Notes under the pieces: generated by a model
Seen by the model: the letters and a program-made list of their open reading frames with translations, nothing else
What the model was told of the DNA's origin: nothing
Databases searched by the model: none
Shown here: positions 34,886-45,104 of the stretch, piece by piece
How positions within the stretch are numbered: the stretch's first letter is position 1
Layout: the number at the start of each line of letters is the position of its first letter
Assembly (NCBI RefSeq): GCF_004916905.1
Contig: NZ_SDLV01000058.1
Location: 1 to 64,000 of the forward strand
Origin: Chryseobacterium candidae
GTDB taxonomy: Bacteria > Bacteroidota > Bacteroidia > Flavobacteriales > Weeksellaceae
Length of the DNA: 64,000 nt
Direction: 5' to 3'
Program-made: the position numbers and the translations under genes

Positions 34886-37306
34886 TTAAAAAGTATAATT
34901 AACATTGAACTGAAAAGTTGTTCCGTTAAATCCAAACTGGTTTACTTCCCATGGATATCTGAACCTTCCTCCTAGATCTGTTACTACATCTCCTTTGCTG
35001 TCTATTACATCCGGATAAATATTAAATAAATTATTTACCACTCCGGAAACTTTAAGATCATTCGTTATTTTATAGGTTAAAACAATGTCTGTAACTACCT
35101 TACCGGAAAACGTCTGATCTTTGGCAGGATCAGTAGCGTGCTGCCAGGTAACAGAACCAAAATACGTATTATTTAAGTTAAAATTAAACTTTGTAATATC
35201 ATAAGAAAGACTAAGAATCGTTTTTGTTTTTGGTCTTGCAGAGATAATTCTGGATTGTTCTTTTCTATCAAAAAAGTTTTCTGAGTAACCATTTTGAGCT
35301 AAAATAGGCGGAACGGCAATATTATCTACTATTTTAGTTTCGTTATAATTAAAAGCAGCAATAACGCCCAATCTTCCTTTCCCAATAGCAGAAGTATAAT
35401 AATTAGCAACGAAATCCACGCCCTGAGTAACTGTATTGACAGCATTGGTGAAAAACTTCAGGGATGTTATTTTGTTATTGTTTAATATGACTTCCACAGG
35501 GTTTGTCAGATCCGGACTTCCCGGAGCACCCGTTTTGTACCCAATATCTCCTGAGAAAAGCACCCTGTCTTTGATTTTTATTCTATAATAATCTGCTGTA
35601 ATAGTAAGGTTTTTAAAAGGTTTTACGGCCAATCCCCCGGTAATGTTAAAGGCTTTTTCAGCATTTAATTTAGATACCCCAAGATCAGATCTTACAATTT
35701 GAGAGTCATTATTAAATGTCCCCTGATTAGCTACTGTATTTCCTGTAATTTTGGTCTGAACATTGGAATAGTAAATCTGGTGTAATGAAGGTGCGCGGAA
35801 TCCTGTAGAAACAGATCCACGGAAAACTAATTTATCATCCAGCAGCTTATACCTTGCATTTCCTTTCCAGGAAACATTATTTCCAAAATCACTGAAGTTT
35901 TCATATCTCACAGTTCCTCCAAGCAGAAGGTCTTTCGTAACATCCCATTCAGTATTTATATAAGCTCCCATATTCTGACGGTTTTTATTGACTTCATTTT
36001 GAGGCTGCAGTCCGGGAAATGATTCTGCACCACTTCCTATATAAGATGATTCTTCCCCTGCTTTTGCCTGATAATTTTCATTGCGCACTTCAGCTCCGGC
36101 ACCTAAAACAATTGCACCAAAATCCCGGCTGATATCTATATTTCCTATAATATTACTGAACTGATGGCCACCTGCCTTAAAACGGGTTGGTGAATTTGCA
36201 CCCAAAGACGTATTAATAGTATTTCCTACCATATAATCTACTGCATTAGAGCCAAAGGTGGCACTCCCGTCAAAATTCCATTTACCAAACATACCTTTCC
36301 ATCCGGAAGTTAAATTATAATCATAAACATCTGTTTTAAATTCCGGCTGAAATCCGTTGTAAGGCTGTCCTTTTGGGGTTAATAAACCAAAATCTGAAGC
36401 TACCCAGTAGGGTGTTCTATACAAAGCAAAACTAGTCCCGTTTCTGTAAGTGGTACCCCCAAAAGCATAAAATTTACCTGTTTCACCTGTTGGCAATTCA
36501 AAATTGACAAACATATTGGCCACTTTTGTTTCCGGCTGCCCTATAATCATTCCTAAACCAGGATTAGCCTGAGTCCAGGCATTATCCACCCCAAAAAGTT
36601 CATCTTTTGTAACAGAACCTGCACGGTTCGTTTTATTTTGAGAGGAAAATCCGAATGTAAGATTCAGACTTCCGGTTTTTGCTACTTTGATTCCTGTATT
36701 AAAATCTGCTCCGATATTAAAACCATCTCCTTTTGAAGTAATACCTGAAAAAAGATTGACTGTACTTTTTCCAACACTGTTCTTAAGAATAATATTAATA
36801 ACTCCCGCAATAGCATCAGAGCCGTACTGTGCAGATGCTCCATCCCTCAATACCTCTACGTTTTGTAAGGCTGCTGAAGGAATACTTTTCAGATCTGTAC
36901 CCACTTCACCTTTTCCGGGGGTATCATTTACATAAATTAAAGCACTTTGATTTTTTCTTTTACCATTCACCAAAACTAATGTTCTGGAAGGCCCTAATCC
37001 TCTTAAATCTGCAGGATCAAAATGAGCTGTTGCATCAGAAACAGTTTGTTGTGATGAATTGAAAGAGGGAACGGCATAGGTTAAAGCTTTATCAAAAGTT
37101 GCCTGCCCAGTGGATTTTAATTGTACGGCAGAAATATTGTCAATAGGAATTGCTGAGGTAATGATGGTTCTTGGCTTGGTTCTACCCGTGGTAACCACAA
37201 CCTCATCTATTTTATTTTGTTTTATGCTGTCCTGAGCATATCCCATTGCACCAGCTCCGCTTAATACTAATGCATAGATTTTTCCATTAAATAAATTATT
37301 TTTCAT
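34886..37306 (-). CDS. TonB-dependent receptor
   Basis: This 806-residue outer membrane protein has a signal peptide (ending GAGAMGYAQ), a TonB-box-like segment and a plug domain with DLRGLGPSRTLVLVNGKRKN, NVEVLRDGASAQYGSDAIAG and NIILKNS, all canonical. The barrel ends in GTTFQFNVNYTF with the terminal aromatic. It lacks the carboxypeptidase-like N-terminal domain seen in the other two receptors. It imports an unidentified ligand such as a siderophore or vitamin. No SusD or ABC partner is adjacent. Confidence 0.9.
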   Translation of the reverse strand: MKNNLFNGKIYALVLSGAGAMGYAQDSIKQNKIDEVVVTTGRTKPRTIITSAIPIDNISAVQLKSTGQATFDKALTYAVPSFNSSQQTVSDATAHFDPADLRGLGPSRTLVLVNGKRKNQSALIYVNDTPGKGEVGTDLKSIPSAALQNVEVLRDGASAQYGSDAIAGVINIILKNSVGKSTVNLFSGITSKGDGFNIGADFNTGIKVAKTGSLNLTFGFSSQNKTNRAGSVTKDELFGVDNAWTQANPGLGMIIGQPETKVANMFVNFELPTGETGKFYAFGGTTYRNGTSFALYRTPYWVASDFGLLTPKGQPYNGFQPEFKTDVYDYNLTSGWKGMFGKWNFDGSATFGSNAVDYMVGNTINTSLGANSPTRFKAGGHQFSNIIGNIDISRDFGAIVLGAGAEVRNENYQAKAGEESSYIGSGAESFPGLQPQNEVNKNRQNMGAYINTEWDVTKDLLLGGTVRYENFSDFGNNVSWKGNARYKLLDDKLVFRGSVSTGFRAPSLHQIYYSNVQTKITGNTVANQGTFNNDSQIVRSDLGVSKLNAEKAFNITGGLAVKPFKNLTITADYYRIKIKDRVLFSGDIGYKTGAPGSPDLTNPVEVILNNNKITSLKFFTNAVNTVTQGVDFVANYYTSAIGKGRLGVIAAFNYNETKIVDNIAVPPILAQNGYSENFFDRKEQSRIISARPKTKTILSLSYDITKFNFNLNNTYFGSVTWQHATDPAKDQTFSGKVVTDIVLTYKITNDLKVSGVVNNLFNIYPDVIDSKGDVVTDLGGRFRYPWEVNQFGFNGTTFQFNVNYTF

Positions 37307-37642
37307 GCCAATTGTTAATTATTCAATAAATCTAATGAAAAAATCAACATTAAATACAAAAATTGAAAATACAATAAAAATACAATTTCATATTCGCGAA
37401 AATTATACCATTTCGTAAAAACAATAATTAATCTACAAAACATAAAGTTATTTATTAATATCATGAAAAAAAATAAATCAATAACGCCGTATTTGTATAA
37501 AAAAAATTAATTAGTTATCATCAGAAATAAACATGATTTCATTCTTACTGGCAAGTAGTTTTCAGTAAATTGAGATTGCTTCGTTTATGGCTCGCAGTGA
37601 ATGGCCACAAAAAATGGCCGGAAGAAACCGGCCATATCCAAA
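37307..37642. other. AT-rich spacer with terminator and eroded dispersed repeat
   Basis: This is very AT-rich DNA with one hairpin, 37614-37635 (ATGGCCGG / CCGGCCAT), whose minus-strand reading is followed by six T; it terminates the lipoprotein gene at 37643. At 37571-37604 a GATTGCTTCGTTTATGGCTCG stretch resembles the reverse of the repeat at 4968. No gene, and no cobalamin-box-like sequence, was seen. Confidence 0.6.
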
Positions 37643-38227
37643 TTATTTATTTACCTCTACGTACTGTATGATGGTCTGATTTTTTGGGTTGTAGATAATG
37701 GTACTACTGTTAGGAAATCTTTTCAGTTTATAATACTGAATATTTTTGTCGGATTTAAGCTCCTCGAGAACCTTAGTATCAAAAGTATTGTCAGGAAGAA
37801 ATTTTGATATAAAGCTTAATTTATCAATTATATTCTGGCCATCAATCTTTCTGGCAGTTTTATCAGATTTATTTTCATCCGATGTTGGCTGACCTTCCAA
37901 AAATGGCAGTAATACTGCAATATCAGCTTTATATTTAAAAATATATCCTTGAGGTCTTCCGGGAATTCTAATTTTCTTCCCTTTTTCCTCCGAAACAATG
38001 GAAGTTCCAGTATCAGGGAAAACGGTATTGAACTTAACATCTTCGGAATTGGTTATAGAATTAATAGATTCATTTACCGTTTTTTTTACTGTTTCCTCAA
38101 CAACCTGTTGTGTTTTTTGCTGTACAGTTTCGGTTGTTTTCTGAACAGTCTGGTCAATTTTTTCCTCTATTTTATTGCATGATACTAATAAAAAACTGGC
38201 AATAACAGGCAAAATATACTTCTTCAT
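37643..38227 (-). CDS. Lipoprotein with coiled-coil repeats, unknown function
   Basis: This 194-residue protein has a lipoprotein signal with the lipobox LLVSCNK. A repetitive, likely coiled-coil stretch follows (about 20-60) of TVQKTTETVQQKTQQ and VVEETVKKTVNES type, reminiscent of LEA-like repeats. The C-terminal part (about 75-194) is a globular region I do not recognise. It is probably attached to a membrane facing the periplasm. It is a single gene with its own terminator. Confidence 0.75.
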   Translation of the reverse strand: MKKYILPVIASFLLVSCNKIEEKIDQTVQKTTETVQQKTQQVVEETVKKTVNESINSITNSEDVKFNTVFPDTGTSIVSEEKGKKIRIPGRPQGYIFKYKADIAVLLPFLEGQPTSDENKSDKTARKIDGQNIIDKLSFISKFLPDNTFDTKVLEELKSDKNIQYYKLKRFPNSSTIIYNPKNQTIIQYVEVNK

Positions 38228-38362
38228 AATTCTAATAATAGCGATTTTTTTATTAATATCCTCTTTTCTAACGTAAAAATAGGTCAGGATATTTTAACAA
38301 AGAAAAAAATATTTTTTAAATATGAAAAATACTGCTGACAAACTGTTGTCATTCTCCTCTCT

Positions 38363-38370
38363 TACCTTTG
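38363..38370 (+). promoter_or_regulatory. -7 box of the DinB-family gene
   Basis: TACCTTTG matches TAnnTTTG and lies 28 bp before the ATG. A TTG at 38346-38348 is 14 bp upstream, closer than expected. Confidence 0.5.
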
Positions 38371-38398
38371 TATCAACAACAAACAAAACAAATACATT

Positions 38399-38890
38399 AT
38401 GACAACTACAGCAACAGCCACTAAACAATTCATGACTTCTGAACAGGTATTAAACGAATGGCAGGGACACAGAAATCTGACGAGAAGAGTCATTGAATCT
38501 TTTCCGGAAAAAGAGTTATTTGAATTTTCTGTAGGCGGAATGAGACCATTTGCAAAACTTGCAGTAGAACTGATCAGCATTGGCGGGCCTGCTTTAAAAG
38601 GAATTGTGGAAGGAAATGTGGAAGCTTACAGTGAAGAAGCTTTTAATCCGAAAACCAAGGAAGAAATTTTGAAAAAATGGGATGAAGAAACTGAAGTGAT
38701 CAATCATTATTTCAATCAGATTTCTGAAGAGCGTTTTCAGGAAACCTTCAATTTATTCGGACAATATGAATTTCCGGTGTATCAGAACATTCTTTATTTT
38801 ATAGACAACGAAGTTCACCACCGCGGACAAGGTTATGTTTATCTGAGAGCTTTGGGAATTGAACCTCCTTTCTTCTGGGAGAGATTCTAA
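38399..38890 (+). CDS. DinB-family putative metal-dependent protein
   Basis: This 163-residue all-alpha protein has the DinB four-helix bundle pattern, with a predicted metal site in NEVHHRGQGYVYLRALG and a partner His in the middle helix (INHYFNQI). DinB-family proteins often act as thiol-dependent S-transferases or detoxification enzymes. A WYL-domain regulator is encoded convergently 162 bp away. Such pairing of DinB-type and YafY-type genes is frequent, though here the regulator is not divergent. Confidence 0.8.
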   Translation: MTTTATATKQFMTSEQVLNEWQGHRNLTRRVIESFPEKELFEFSVGGMRPFAKLAVELISIGGPALKGIVEGNVEAYSEEAFNPKTKEEILKKWDEETEVINHYFNQISEERFQETFNLFGQYEFPVYQNILYFIDNEVHHRGQGYVYLRALGIEPPFFWERF

Positions 38891-39023
38891 TAAAAGCGAA
38901 AGGGTAAAATTGCAGAAAGGGTAAACAAAACAGATATCTTTTTTGCCACACAACCAATGTGTTTAGTTGCAATTTTGCCTTTTAATCAAAACATTTCATT
39001 TATTTGCCTCAATTAAGTCTTTT

Positions 39024-39056
39024 AAACCTCAACAGCTGTCTTGTTGGGGTTTTTAT
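39024..39056 (+). terminator. Terminator between convergent genes
   Basis: AAACCTCAACA and TGTTGGGGTTT form a 10-11 bp stem, with one G-T pair, around GCTGTCT, followed by a T run. Confidence 0.75.
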
Positions 39057-40006
39057 TGATGTCTTTCTGTCATTTTCAGAAGCAGTTCTTTTAATCTTGT
39101 ACGAAGACTTTCCGGTTCAAGAACCGTTGCATAATCTGCAAAAGTAACAAGCCAGCGGGGAAATCCGTCATTGATCCATTCTGTTTCAAAAGTGAGTTCC
39201 ATCCCATGTTCGGTTTCTACTTCTTCTATCAATCCGTAATATTTTTTAGAATTTACCAGATGAGACATTATTTTTTTATCTACTAAAAGTCTGGCTCTGA
39301 CTTTATTTCCATTGGCTTTTTTACGGTAATCATTCACCTGCCCATATTCCTGCAGGAAAGGATTCTGTGTTTTTGAAATTTCCAGAATTCTGTCGATACG
39401 AAACTGTCTGAAATCTTTTCTCAAGGTACAGTATGCCATGATGTACCAAATATTAAATTCGAAAAACATCCCGACCGTTTCAATAGTTCTGTTGTTTACT
39501 CTCTCATCTACGGTCTTATATCTGATATTGAGCTGGGTTTTCTCCGCAATACTTTCCAGGATAATAGGAATTACGTTTTTCAGTGAATCTCCGGAATCTG
39601 TATGAAAACTGAAAACATCAATCTGCTTCTCAATATTTTTAATCAGATTTTTATCAGAATATTTCAGTACCGAACGTACTTTTTCCATAGCAGCCTGATA
39701 ATGGCTTCCTAAGCTTTGGTGGGAAAATTTCTGCATCAGCTTTTCTGCGGTAATGAAACTTAACACTTCTTCTTTGGTAAACATAATCGGAGGAAGTTTG
39801 TAGCCTTCCATCAGAGAATAGCCGTTCCCTGCTTCGCCCACAATAGGAATCCCTGCATTTTCCAGAGTTTTTACATCACGGTAAATGGTTCTGATGCTAA
39901 CATCGAATTTTTCAGCGAGATCCTGAGCCCGAACAACAGGTTTCGACTGTAATTGGGTAAGAATGGCAGTTACCCGATCGAGTTTTTTAAGATAGTGGTC
40001 GTTCAT
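39053..40006 (-). CDS. YafY-type WYL-domain transcriptional regulator
   Basis: This 317-residue protein has an N-terminal HTH_11 winged helix (residues about 7-60, RAQDLAEKFDVSIRTIYRDV). A WYL domain (about 140-225, IRYKTVDERV and MFFEFNIWYIMAYCTLRKDF) and a WCX C-terminal extension (about 235-317) follow. WYL regulators sense ligands such as nucleotides or DNA ends and repress or activate nearby genes. It faces the DinB gene, the most likely target by context. A TAGTTTTG box lies just before the start. Confidence 0.88.
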   Translation of the reverse strand: MNDHYLKKLDRVTAILTQLQSKPVVRAQDLAEKFDVSIRTIYRDVKTLENAGIPIVGEAGNGYSLMEGYKLPPIMFTKEEVLSFITAEKLMQKFSHQSLGSHYQAAMEKVRSVLKYSDKNLIKNIEKQIDVFSFHTDSGDSLKNVIPIILESIAEKTQLNIRYKTVDERVNNRTIETVGMFFEFNIWYIMAYCTLRKDFRQFRIDRILEISKTQNPFLQEYGQVNDYRKKANGNKVRARLLVDKKIMSHLVNSKKYYGLIEEVETEHGMELTFETEWINDGFPRWLVTFADYATVLEPESLRTRLKELLLKMTERHQ

Positions 40007-40013
40007 TATATCA

Positions 40014-40021
40014 CAAAACTA
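40014..40021 (-). promoter_or_regulatory. -7 box of the WYL regulator gene
   Basis: On the minus strand TAGTTTTG matches TAnnTTTG and ends 8 bp before the ATG at 40006. Confidence 0.45.
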
Positions 40022-40062
40022 AAAATTCTTTTCTGAAGTATAACTTATGAGGGACAGCTTTT

Positions 40063-41865
40063 TTATTTGAAGGTATTAACGAGTTTATCAAGATTCAGAC
40101 TGCGGGCGGAGGCATCAAAAATTTCACGGTAAGTTCCTTCTTTATTATAGAGTTCATCATGAGTTCCATTTTCAACCACTTTTCCTTTTTTCATCACATA
40201 AATGATATCTGAATCCAGAATCTGTGATAGTGAATGGGAAATGATAATCACCGTTCTTCCTTCTTTTATGGCATCCAGAGAGTTTTTGATCTGTTCTGTG
40301 GCAATGGCATCCAGACTGGCTGTCGGTTCATCCAGAAAGATGATTGGAGGATTTTTAAGGAACAGTCTTGCAATGGCAATTCTCTGCTGCTGTCCTCCTG
40401 AAAGCTGAGTGGCATCATGCTGGTATTTTTCAGGAAGATCCATAATCTGATCATGCAGATAAGCTTTTTTTGCGGCCTCCTGAATTTCTTCAAAACTGGC
40501 ATTCATATCGCCGTAACGGATATTATCTTCTATACTTCCCTGAAAGATATGATTTCTCTGAAGTACAAGCCCCAGATCACTTCTCAGAAAAGTATTATCA
40601 AATTCATTAAGGTTTACTCCGTCCAGAAGGATTTCTCCAGAATCCGGAAGATAAAATTTACATAAAAGATTGATCACCGTTGATTTTCCCGCACCGCTCA
40701 ATCCTACCAAAGCTGTCGTCTTTCCGTTTTCAATTTTCATGGAAACATTATGTAAAGCTTTCGTACCATTGGGATAAGTGAAATCAACATTTTTCAATTC
40801 AAAAGTTCCTTTGATTTCTTTTTCTACAAAGTTTCCGTTGGATTCTGTTTCATGATCTGCATTCAGAATATCAAAGTACCCTTCGGCATAAATCATGGCA
40901 TCATTCATATCATCATAAATTCTGTGAAGCTGTCGGATAGGCGCTGAGACATTGTTAAAAAGCATAATATGAAGCATGATAGCACCGATAGTCATCTGCT
41001 GATCAAGCACCAGATAAACAGTTAAAAGGATAATCAAAACAACTCCAAATTGTTCAATGAACGTTTTTAAACCATCATAAATAAAATTGGTTCTCCTTGT
41101 AATCATCTGACTTTCCATCAGCTCCATCTGAAGGTCATATTGTTTTTTCCCTTCAAATTTTTCACGGACAAAGCTTTTAATAACCATAATAGAATTAATC
41201 AGGTTCAAGAGTCCTGATGTCTTCTTTTCTCTTTGATTTCTAAGCTGGCGTCTTACTCCGCCCAGTTTTTTGGCCTGCAGGGAGCTGATGTAGAAATAGA
41301 TCGGAACAATAATCGTAGAAACCAGTCCCACATACACATTCTGCATATACATAATGATGAGGGCAATAATGGCATTGGAAAAAAGAGGAAGGATATCAAT
41401 AAAAAAGTTCTGAACCAATCTTGTTAAACTTTCTATTCCACGATCGATTCTGATCTGTAATTTTCCGGATTCATGGTTTTCATCATTAAAATAAGCAACT
41501 CTGTAGGTTAAAATCTTATCAATGGCTGATTGCGCCAGCACGGAGCTTACATTAATCCTGATTTTTTCGCCATAAAATTTCTGCCCGAAGTTGATGAAGA
41601 TATTCAACAGCTCTTTTCCCAGTAAAATAATGGAAATGATAACGAGAATATGAATTCCCTCTGACATCGGATGTGGAAGATGCGTAAGTTTAGTGACTTC
41701 ATCCACCGTGTATTTCAGAACAATCGGGTTCACCTGTGCTGCGAGAGCTCCCAGAAAAGTAAGAAACAAAGTTCCGTAAATCATGGGTCTGTAAGGTCTG
41801 ATGAAGGGGACAAGCTGTTTATAGATTCCGAATAAGGTAACGGTTCTGTTAAAAGGTTTAGCCAT
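40063..41865 (-). CDS. ABC exporter, fused permease and ATPase
   Basis: From the ATG at 41865 (MAKPFNRTV) the protein has 600 residues. A type I exporter transmembrane domain of six helices (about 20-310) is followed by the nucleotide-binding domain. That domain has Walker A GLSGAGKST (388-396), the signature SGGQQQR (488-494) and Walker B IIFLDEP (508-514). It resembles MsbA/lipid or multidrug exporters that act as homodimers; the substrate cannot be fixed. The alternative start at 41874 or 41901 adds up to 12 residues. Confidence 0.88.
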   Translation of the reverse strand: MAKPFNRTVTLFGIYKQLVPFIRPYRPMIYGTLFLTFLGALAAQVNPIVLKYTVDEVTKLTHLPHPMSEGIHILVIISIILLGKELLNIFINFGQKFYGEKIRINVSSVLAQSAIDKILTYRVAYFNDENHESGKLQIRIDRGIESLTRLVQNFFIDILPLFSNAIIALIIMYMQNVYVGLVSTIIVPIYFYISSLQAKKLGGVRRQLRNQREKKTSGLLNLINSIMVIKSFVREKFEGKKQYDLQMELMESQMITRRTNFIYDGLKTFIEQFGVVLIILLTVYLVLDQQMTIGAIMLHIMLFNNVSAPIRQLHRIYDDMNDAMIYAEGYFDILNADHETESNGNFVEKEIKGTFELKNVDFTYPNGTKALHNVSMKIENGKTTALVGLSGAGKSTVINLLCKFYLPDSGEILLDGVNLNEFDNTFLRSDLGLVLQRNHIFQGSIEDNIRYGDMNASFEEIQEAAKKAYLHDQIMDLPEKYQHDATQLSGGQQQRIAIARLFLKNPPIIFLDEPTASLDAIATEQIKNSLDAIKEGRTVIIISHSLSQILDSDIIYVMKKGKVVENGTHDELYNKEGTYREIFDASARSLNLDKLVNTFK

Positions 41866-41951
41866 AAAAATCATTTTAAATGAAAAACGTACCGCTTTCA
41901 AAAGAAAAAGGTACGTTTTATTATCATGTTCAGCAAGTGAATGCTTATATT

Positions 41952-43013
41952 TTATCCTTCAAATACATAAGTTGTAAGGTAGTGCAGCTCTTTTCTGCTG
42001 GCTTCTTTAGACTCCGCTTCTGCCTGTTCTAAAGAGTATTGGGAATTAATTTCCTTTTTCTGCAAAACAAATGAGTTGTTGGCATTCTTATCCACTACCT
42101 CATTAAAAATATGCTCAATTTCAGAATTTGCTAAGGTAGCAAAGCTGACCTCTTCAAAGCCATGTAATAATCTAAGATCATCAAACTGACTGAAATTTTC
42201 ATTGACAAATGCCTGCAGCTGTGCTTTGGAATCAAAGTTACCAGCCCAGATATTATAAGCGTATTTCTTCTTTTTAGGTTTATCTAAAATACTTTGATAC
42301 ACGAAGTTTTCACCCAGATAGGCTTCTCTTACCTGCGGATCGTTTGCAAGATCTTCCGGAAGTCCTTCTTTCAGGATCTTTCCTTCAAACATAATATAGG
42401 TTTTGTTCGTAATCGCCAGGGTTTGCTGTACGTTGTGGTCGGTAATCAGAATTCCGATATTTTTATCAACAAGACTTCTTACGATTTTCTGAATATCTTC
42501 TACAGCAATCGGGTCTACCCCTGCGAAAGGCTCATCCAGAAGAATGAAGTTCGGGCTTGTGGCAAGACAGCGTGCAATTTCTGTTCTACGTCTTTCTCCC
42601 CCGGAAAGAAGATCTCCTCTGTTTTTACGAACGTGCTGTAAAGAAAACTCTTCAATCAGTTCATCACATTTGATCTGCTGTTCACGTTTTGAAAGCTTGG
42701 TCAGCTGTAATACGCCCATAATATTTTCCTCTACAGACAGTTTTCTGAAAACCGAAGCTTCCTGAGCCAGATACCCGATTCCTTTTTGAGCACGTCTGTA
42801 CATGGCATCGGTAGTAATCTCCTGCTTGTCCAGAAAAATTTTTCCTGAAGTAGGCTTAACCAACCCTACAATCATATAAAACGATGTGGTTTTTCCTGCT
42901 CCGTTCGGACCCAGCAAACCAACAATTTCTCCCTGTTGAACCTGTACAGAAACGCCTTTTACAACTTTTTTAGGACCGTATTCCTTGATTAAGTTTTCTC
43001 CTCGTAAAATCAT
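41952..43013 (-). CDS. lptB: LptB ATPase with extra C-terminal domain
   Basis: Residues 1-240 of this 353-residue protein are a full LptB: Walker A GPNGAGKT (35-42), signature LSGGE (136-140), Walker B FILLDEP (156-162), switch His193 and the LptB end AYLGENF. LptB powers lipopolysaccharide transport from the inner membrane with LptFG. Residues 245-353 are additional: after a basic linker KPKKKK comes YNIWAGNFDSKAQLQAFV and an acidic, helix-rich tail. A canonical LptB is about 241 residues. No frameshift separates the parts. Two overlapping promoter boxes lie immediately upstream. Confidence 0.9.
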   Translation of the reverse strand: MILRGENLIKEYGPKKVVKGVSVQVQQGEIVGLLGPNGAGKTTSFYMIVGLVKPTSGKIFLDKQEITTDAMYRRAQKGIGYLAQEASVFRKLSVEENIMGVLQLTKLSKREQQIKCDELIEEFSLQHVRKNRGDLLSGGERRRTEIARCLATSPNFILLDEPFAGVDPIAVEDIQKIVRSLVDKNIGILITDHNVQQTLAITNKTYIMFEGKILKEGLPEDLANDPQVREAYLGENFVYQSILDKPKKKKYAYNIWAGNFDSKAQLQAFVNENFSQFDDLRLLHGFEEVSFATLANSEIEHIFNEVVDKNANNSFVLQKKEINSQYSLEQAEAESKEASRKELHYLTTYVFEG

Positions 43014-43017
43014 AGGG

Positions 43018-43061
43018 CAAATATATCAAAAATATAAACTTCACTTATAGGTTAATATCAA
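43018..43061 (-). promoter_or_regulatory. Promoter boxes of lptB
   Basis: On the minus strand TATATTTG (43018-43025) and TATTTTTG (43027-43034) both match TAnnTTTG. A TTG (43059-43061) lies 24 bp upstream of the second. The first ends 4 bp before the ATG, so transcripts from it would have essentially no leader. Confidence 0.5.
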
Positions 43062-43166
43062 CTTGTTTAGGTTAAATGCAAACTTATTCATTTCCAAACC
43101 ATTGTAACTTTTCTTCAATTTCATCTACTTATAGTAAATATATCAAACAATTATAAATAGTAAGCA

Positions 43167-43460
43167 ATGGAAAATTACGGGTATACAAAAACAGAAAATA
43201 TGCAAAACCAGCAAAGCAATGTTCCTTACCGTTCAGAAAAGAAAATCCCTGCCGCTATATTGGGAATTCTTGTGGGATGGCTGGCTTTAAATAAATTTTA
43301 TCTGGGTTATACAAAAGAGGGAATCATTCAATTGGTGCTGAATGTTGTTACTTTTGGTGCTGCCTCTGTTATTCCTTTTATCGAAGGTATTTTATATCTT
43401 TTTATGAGTGATAAACAATTCGATGATACGTATGTGTATGGAAAAAAAGGCTGGTTATAA
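43167..43460 (+). CDS. TM2-domain membrane protein
   Basis: This 97-residue protein has a hydrophilic N-terminus (residues 1-27) followed by a TM2 domain: two helices linked by a short turn with LNKFYLGYTKEGIIQL, the DRFYLG-like signature. TM2 proteins are small inner membrane proteins of unknown function. It stands alone and is followed by a strong terminator. Confidence 0.85.
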   Translation: MENYGYTKTENMQNQQSNVPYRSEKKIPAAILGILVGWLALNKFYLGYTKEGIIQLVLNVVTFGAASVIPFIEGILYLFMSDKQFDDTYVYGKKGWL

Positions 43461-43479
43461 GAATTATAAATATCATCAT

Positions 43480-43520
43480 AAAAATTCCGGCTGTTCTGAA
43501 AAGAGCAGCCGGAATTTTAT
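43480..43520. terminator. Strong bidirectional terminator
   Basis: AAAATTCCGGCTG and CAGCCGGAATTTT form a 13 bp stem, extended by TTCT/AGAG pairs, with flanking T runs in both directions. It ends TM2 transcription and hemB transcription. Confidence 0.9.
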
Positions 43521-43536
43521 TTTAATACACGCAATC

Positions 43537-44616
<1,080 letters not shown>

Positions 44617-44645
44617 TTACATATATTCGAGAAATTATAAATTTG

Positions 44646-44996
44646 ATGAAAAAACTTTTACTTTTATTTCTATTTGCAGGCACTTTTGTTGGGTTTTCCA
44701 ACAATTTAAAAGCTCAGCTGAGAGAGCCGGCTTCCACCACTCAAAAGGCGGATGATGGTGTATTGCTTGCCTATCCAAATCCTGCAAAGGATTTCCTTAT
44801 TATTAAGGCAAAAGATTCTTCTTTAAGAATCAAAACCGTGACTTTTTATTCAATTTTGGGTATGCAGGTCGCCAATTATACGGTGAATATGAACTCCGGA
44901 GAGATTAATATTGAAAAATTAAAGCCCGGAAAATATATGATCCGATATATTTTAAGTGACAACACGCAGAAAGTTACTCAAATCGTGAAACAATAA
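44646..44996 (+). CDS. Miniature T9SS sorting-domain protein
   Basis: From the ATG at 44646 (MKKLLLLFLFAG) the protein has 116 residues. It has a signal peptide ending NNLKAQ, a linker of about 20 residues (REPASTTQKADDGVL), and then a complete T9SS type A sorting domain (AYPNPAKDFLIIKAKD to MIRYILSDNTQKVTQIVKQ). It contains no recognisable cargo domain. T9SS would export and then process or attach it. The role is unknown; it could compete for, or report on, secretion. The upstream promoter and a downstream terminator support independent expression. Confidence 0.8.
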   Translation: MKKLLLLFLFAGTFVGFSNNLKAQLREPASTTQKADDGVLLAYPNPAKDFLIIKAKDSSLRIKTVTFYSILGMQVANYTVNMNSGEINIEKLKPGKYMIRYILSDNTQKVTQIVKQ

Positions 44997-45000
44997 ATTA

Positions 45001-45027
45001 AAATCCTGATAATCATCAGGATTTTTT
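45001..45027 (+). terminator. Terminator of the miniature T9SS gene
   Basis: AATCCTGAT and ATCAGGATT form a 9 bp stem with loop AATC, followed by a run of T. Confidence 0.85.
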
Positions 45028-45104
45028 CTTTTACATTAAATCTGTTTTAATATTTCCGTAACTTTCGGGACTTTTTCATACTAATAGTAAAAAAGAACAA
45101 TTTA

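Noticed and set aside
37307-37642. Cobalamin riboswitch upstream of the TonB receptor next to the adenosyltransferase
   Set aside because: No B12-box-like conserved sequence or suitable fold was seen in the AT-rich spacer.
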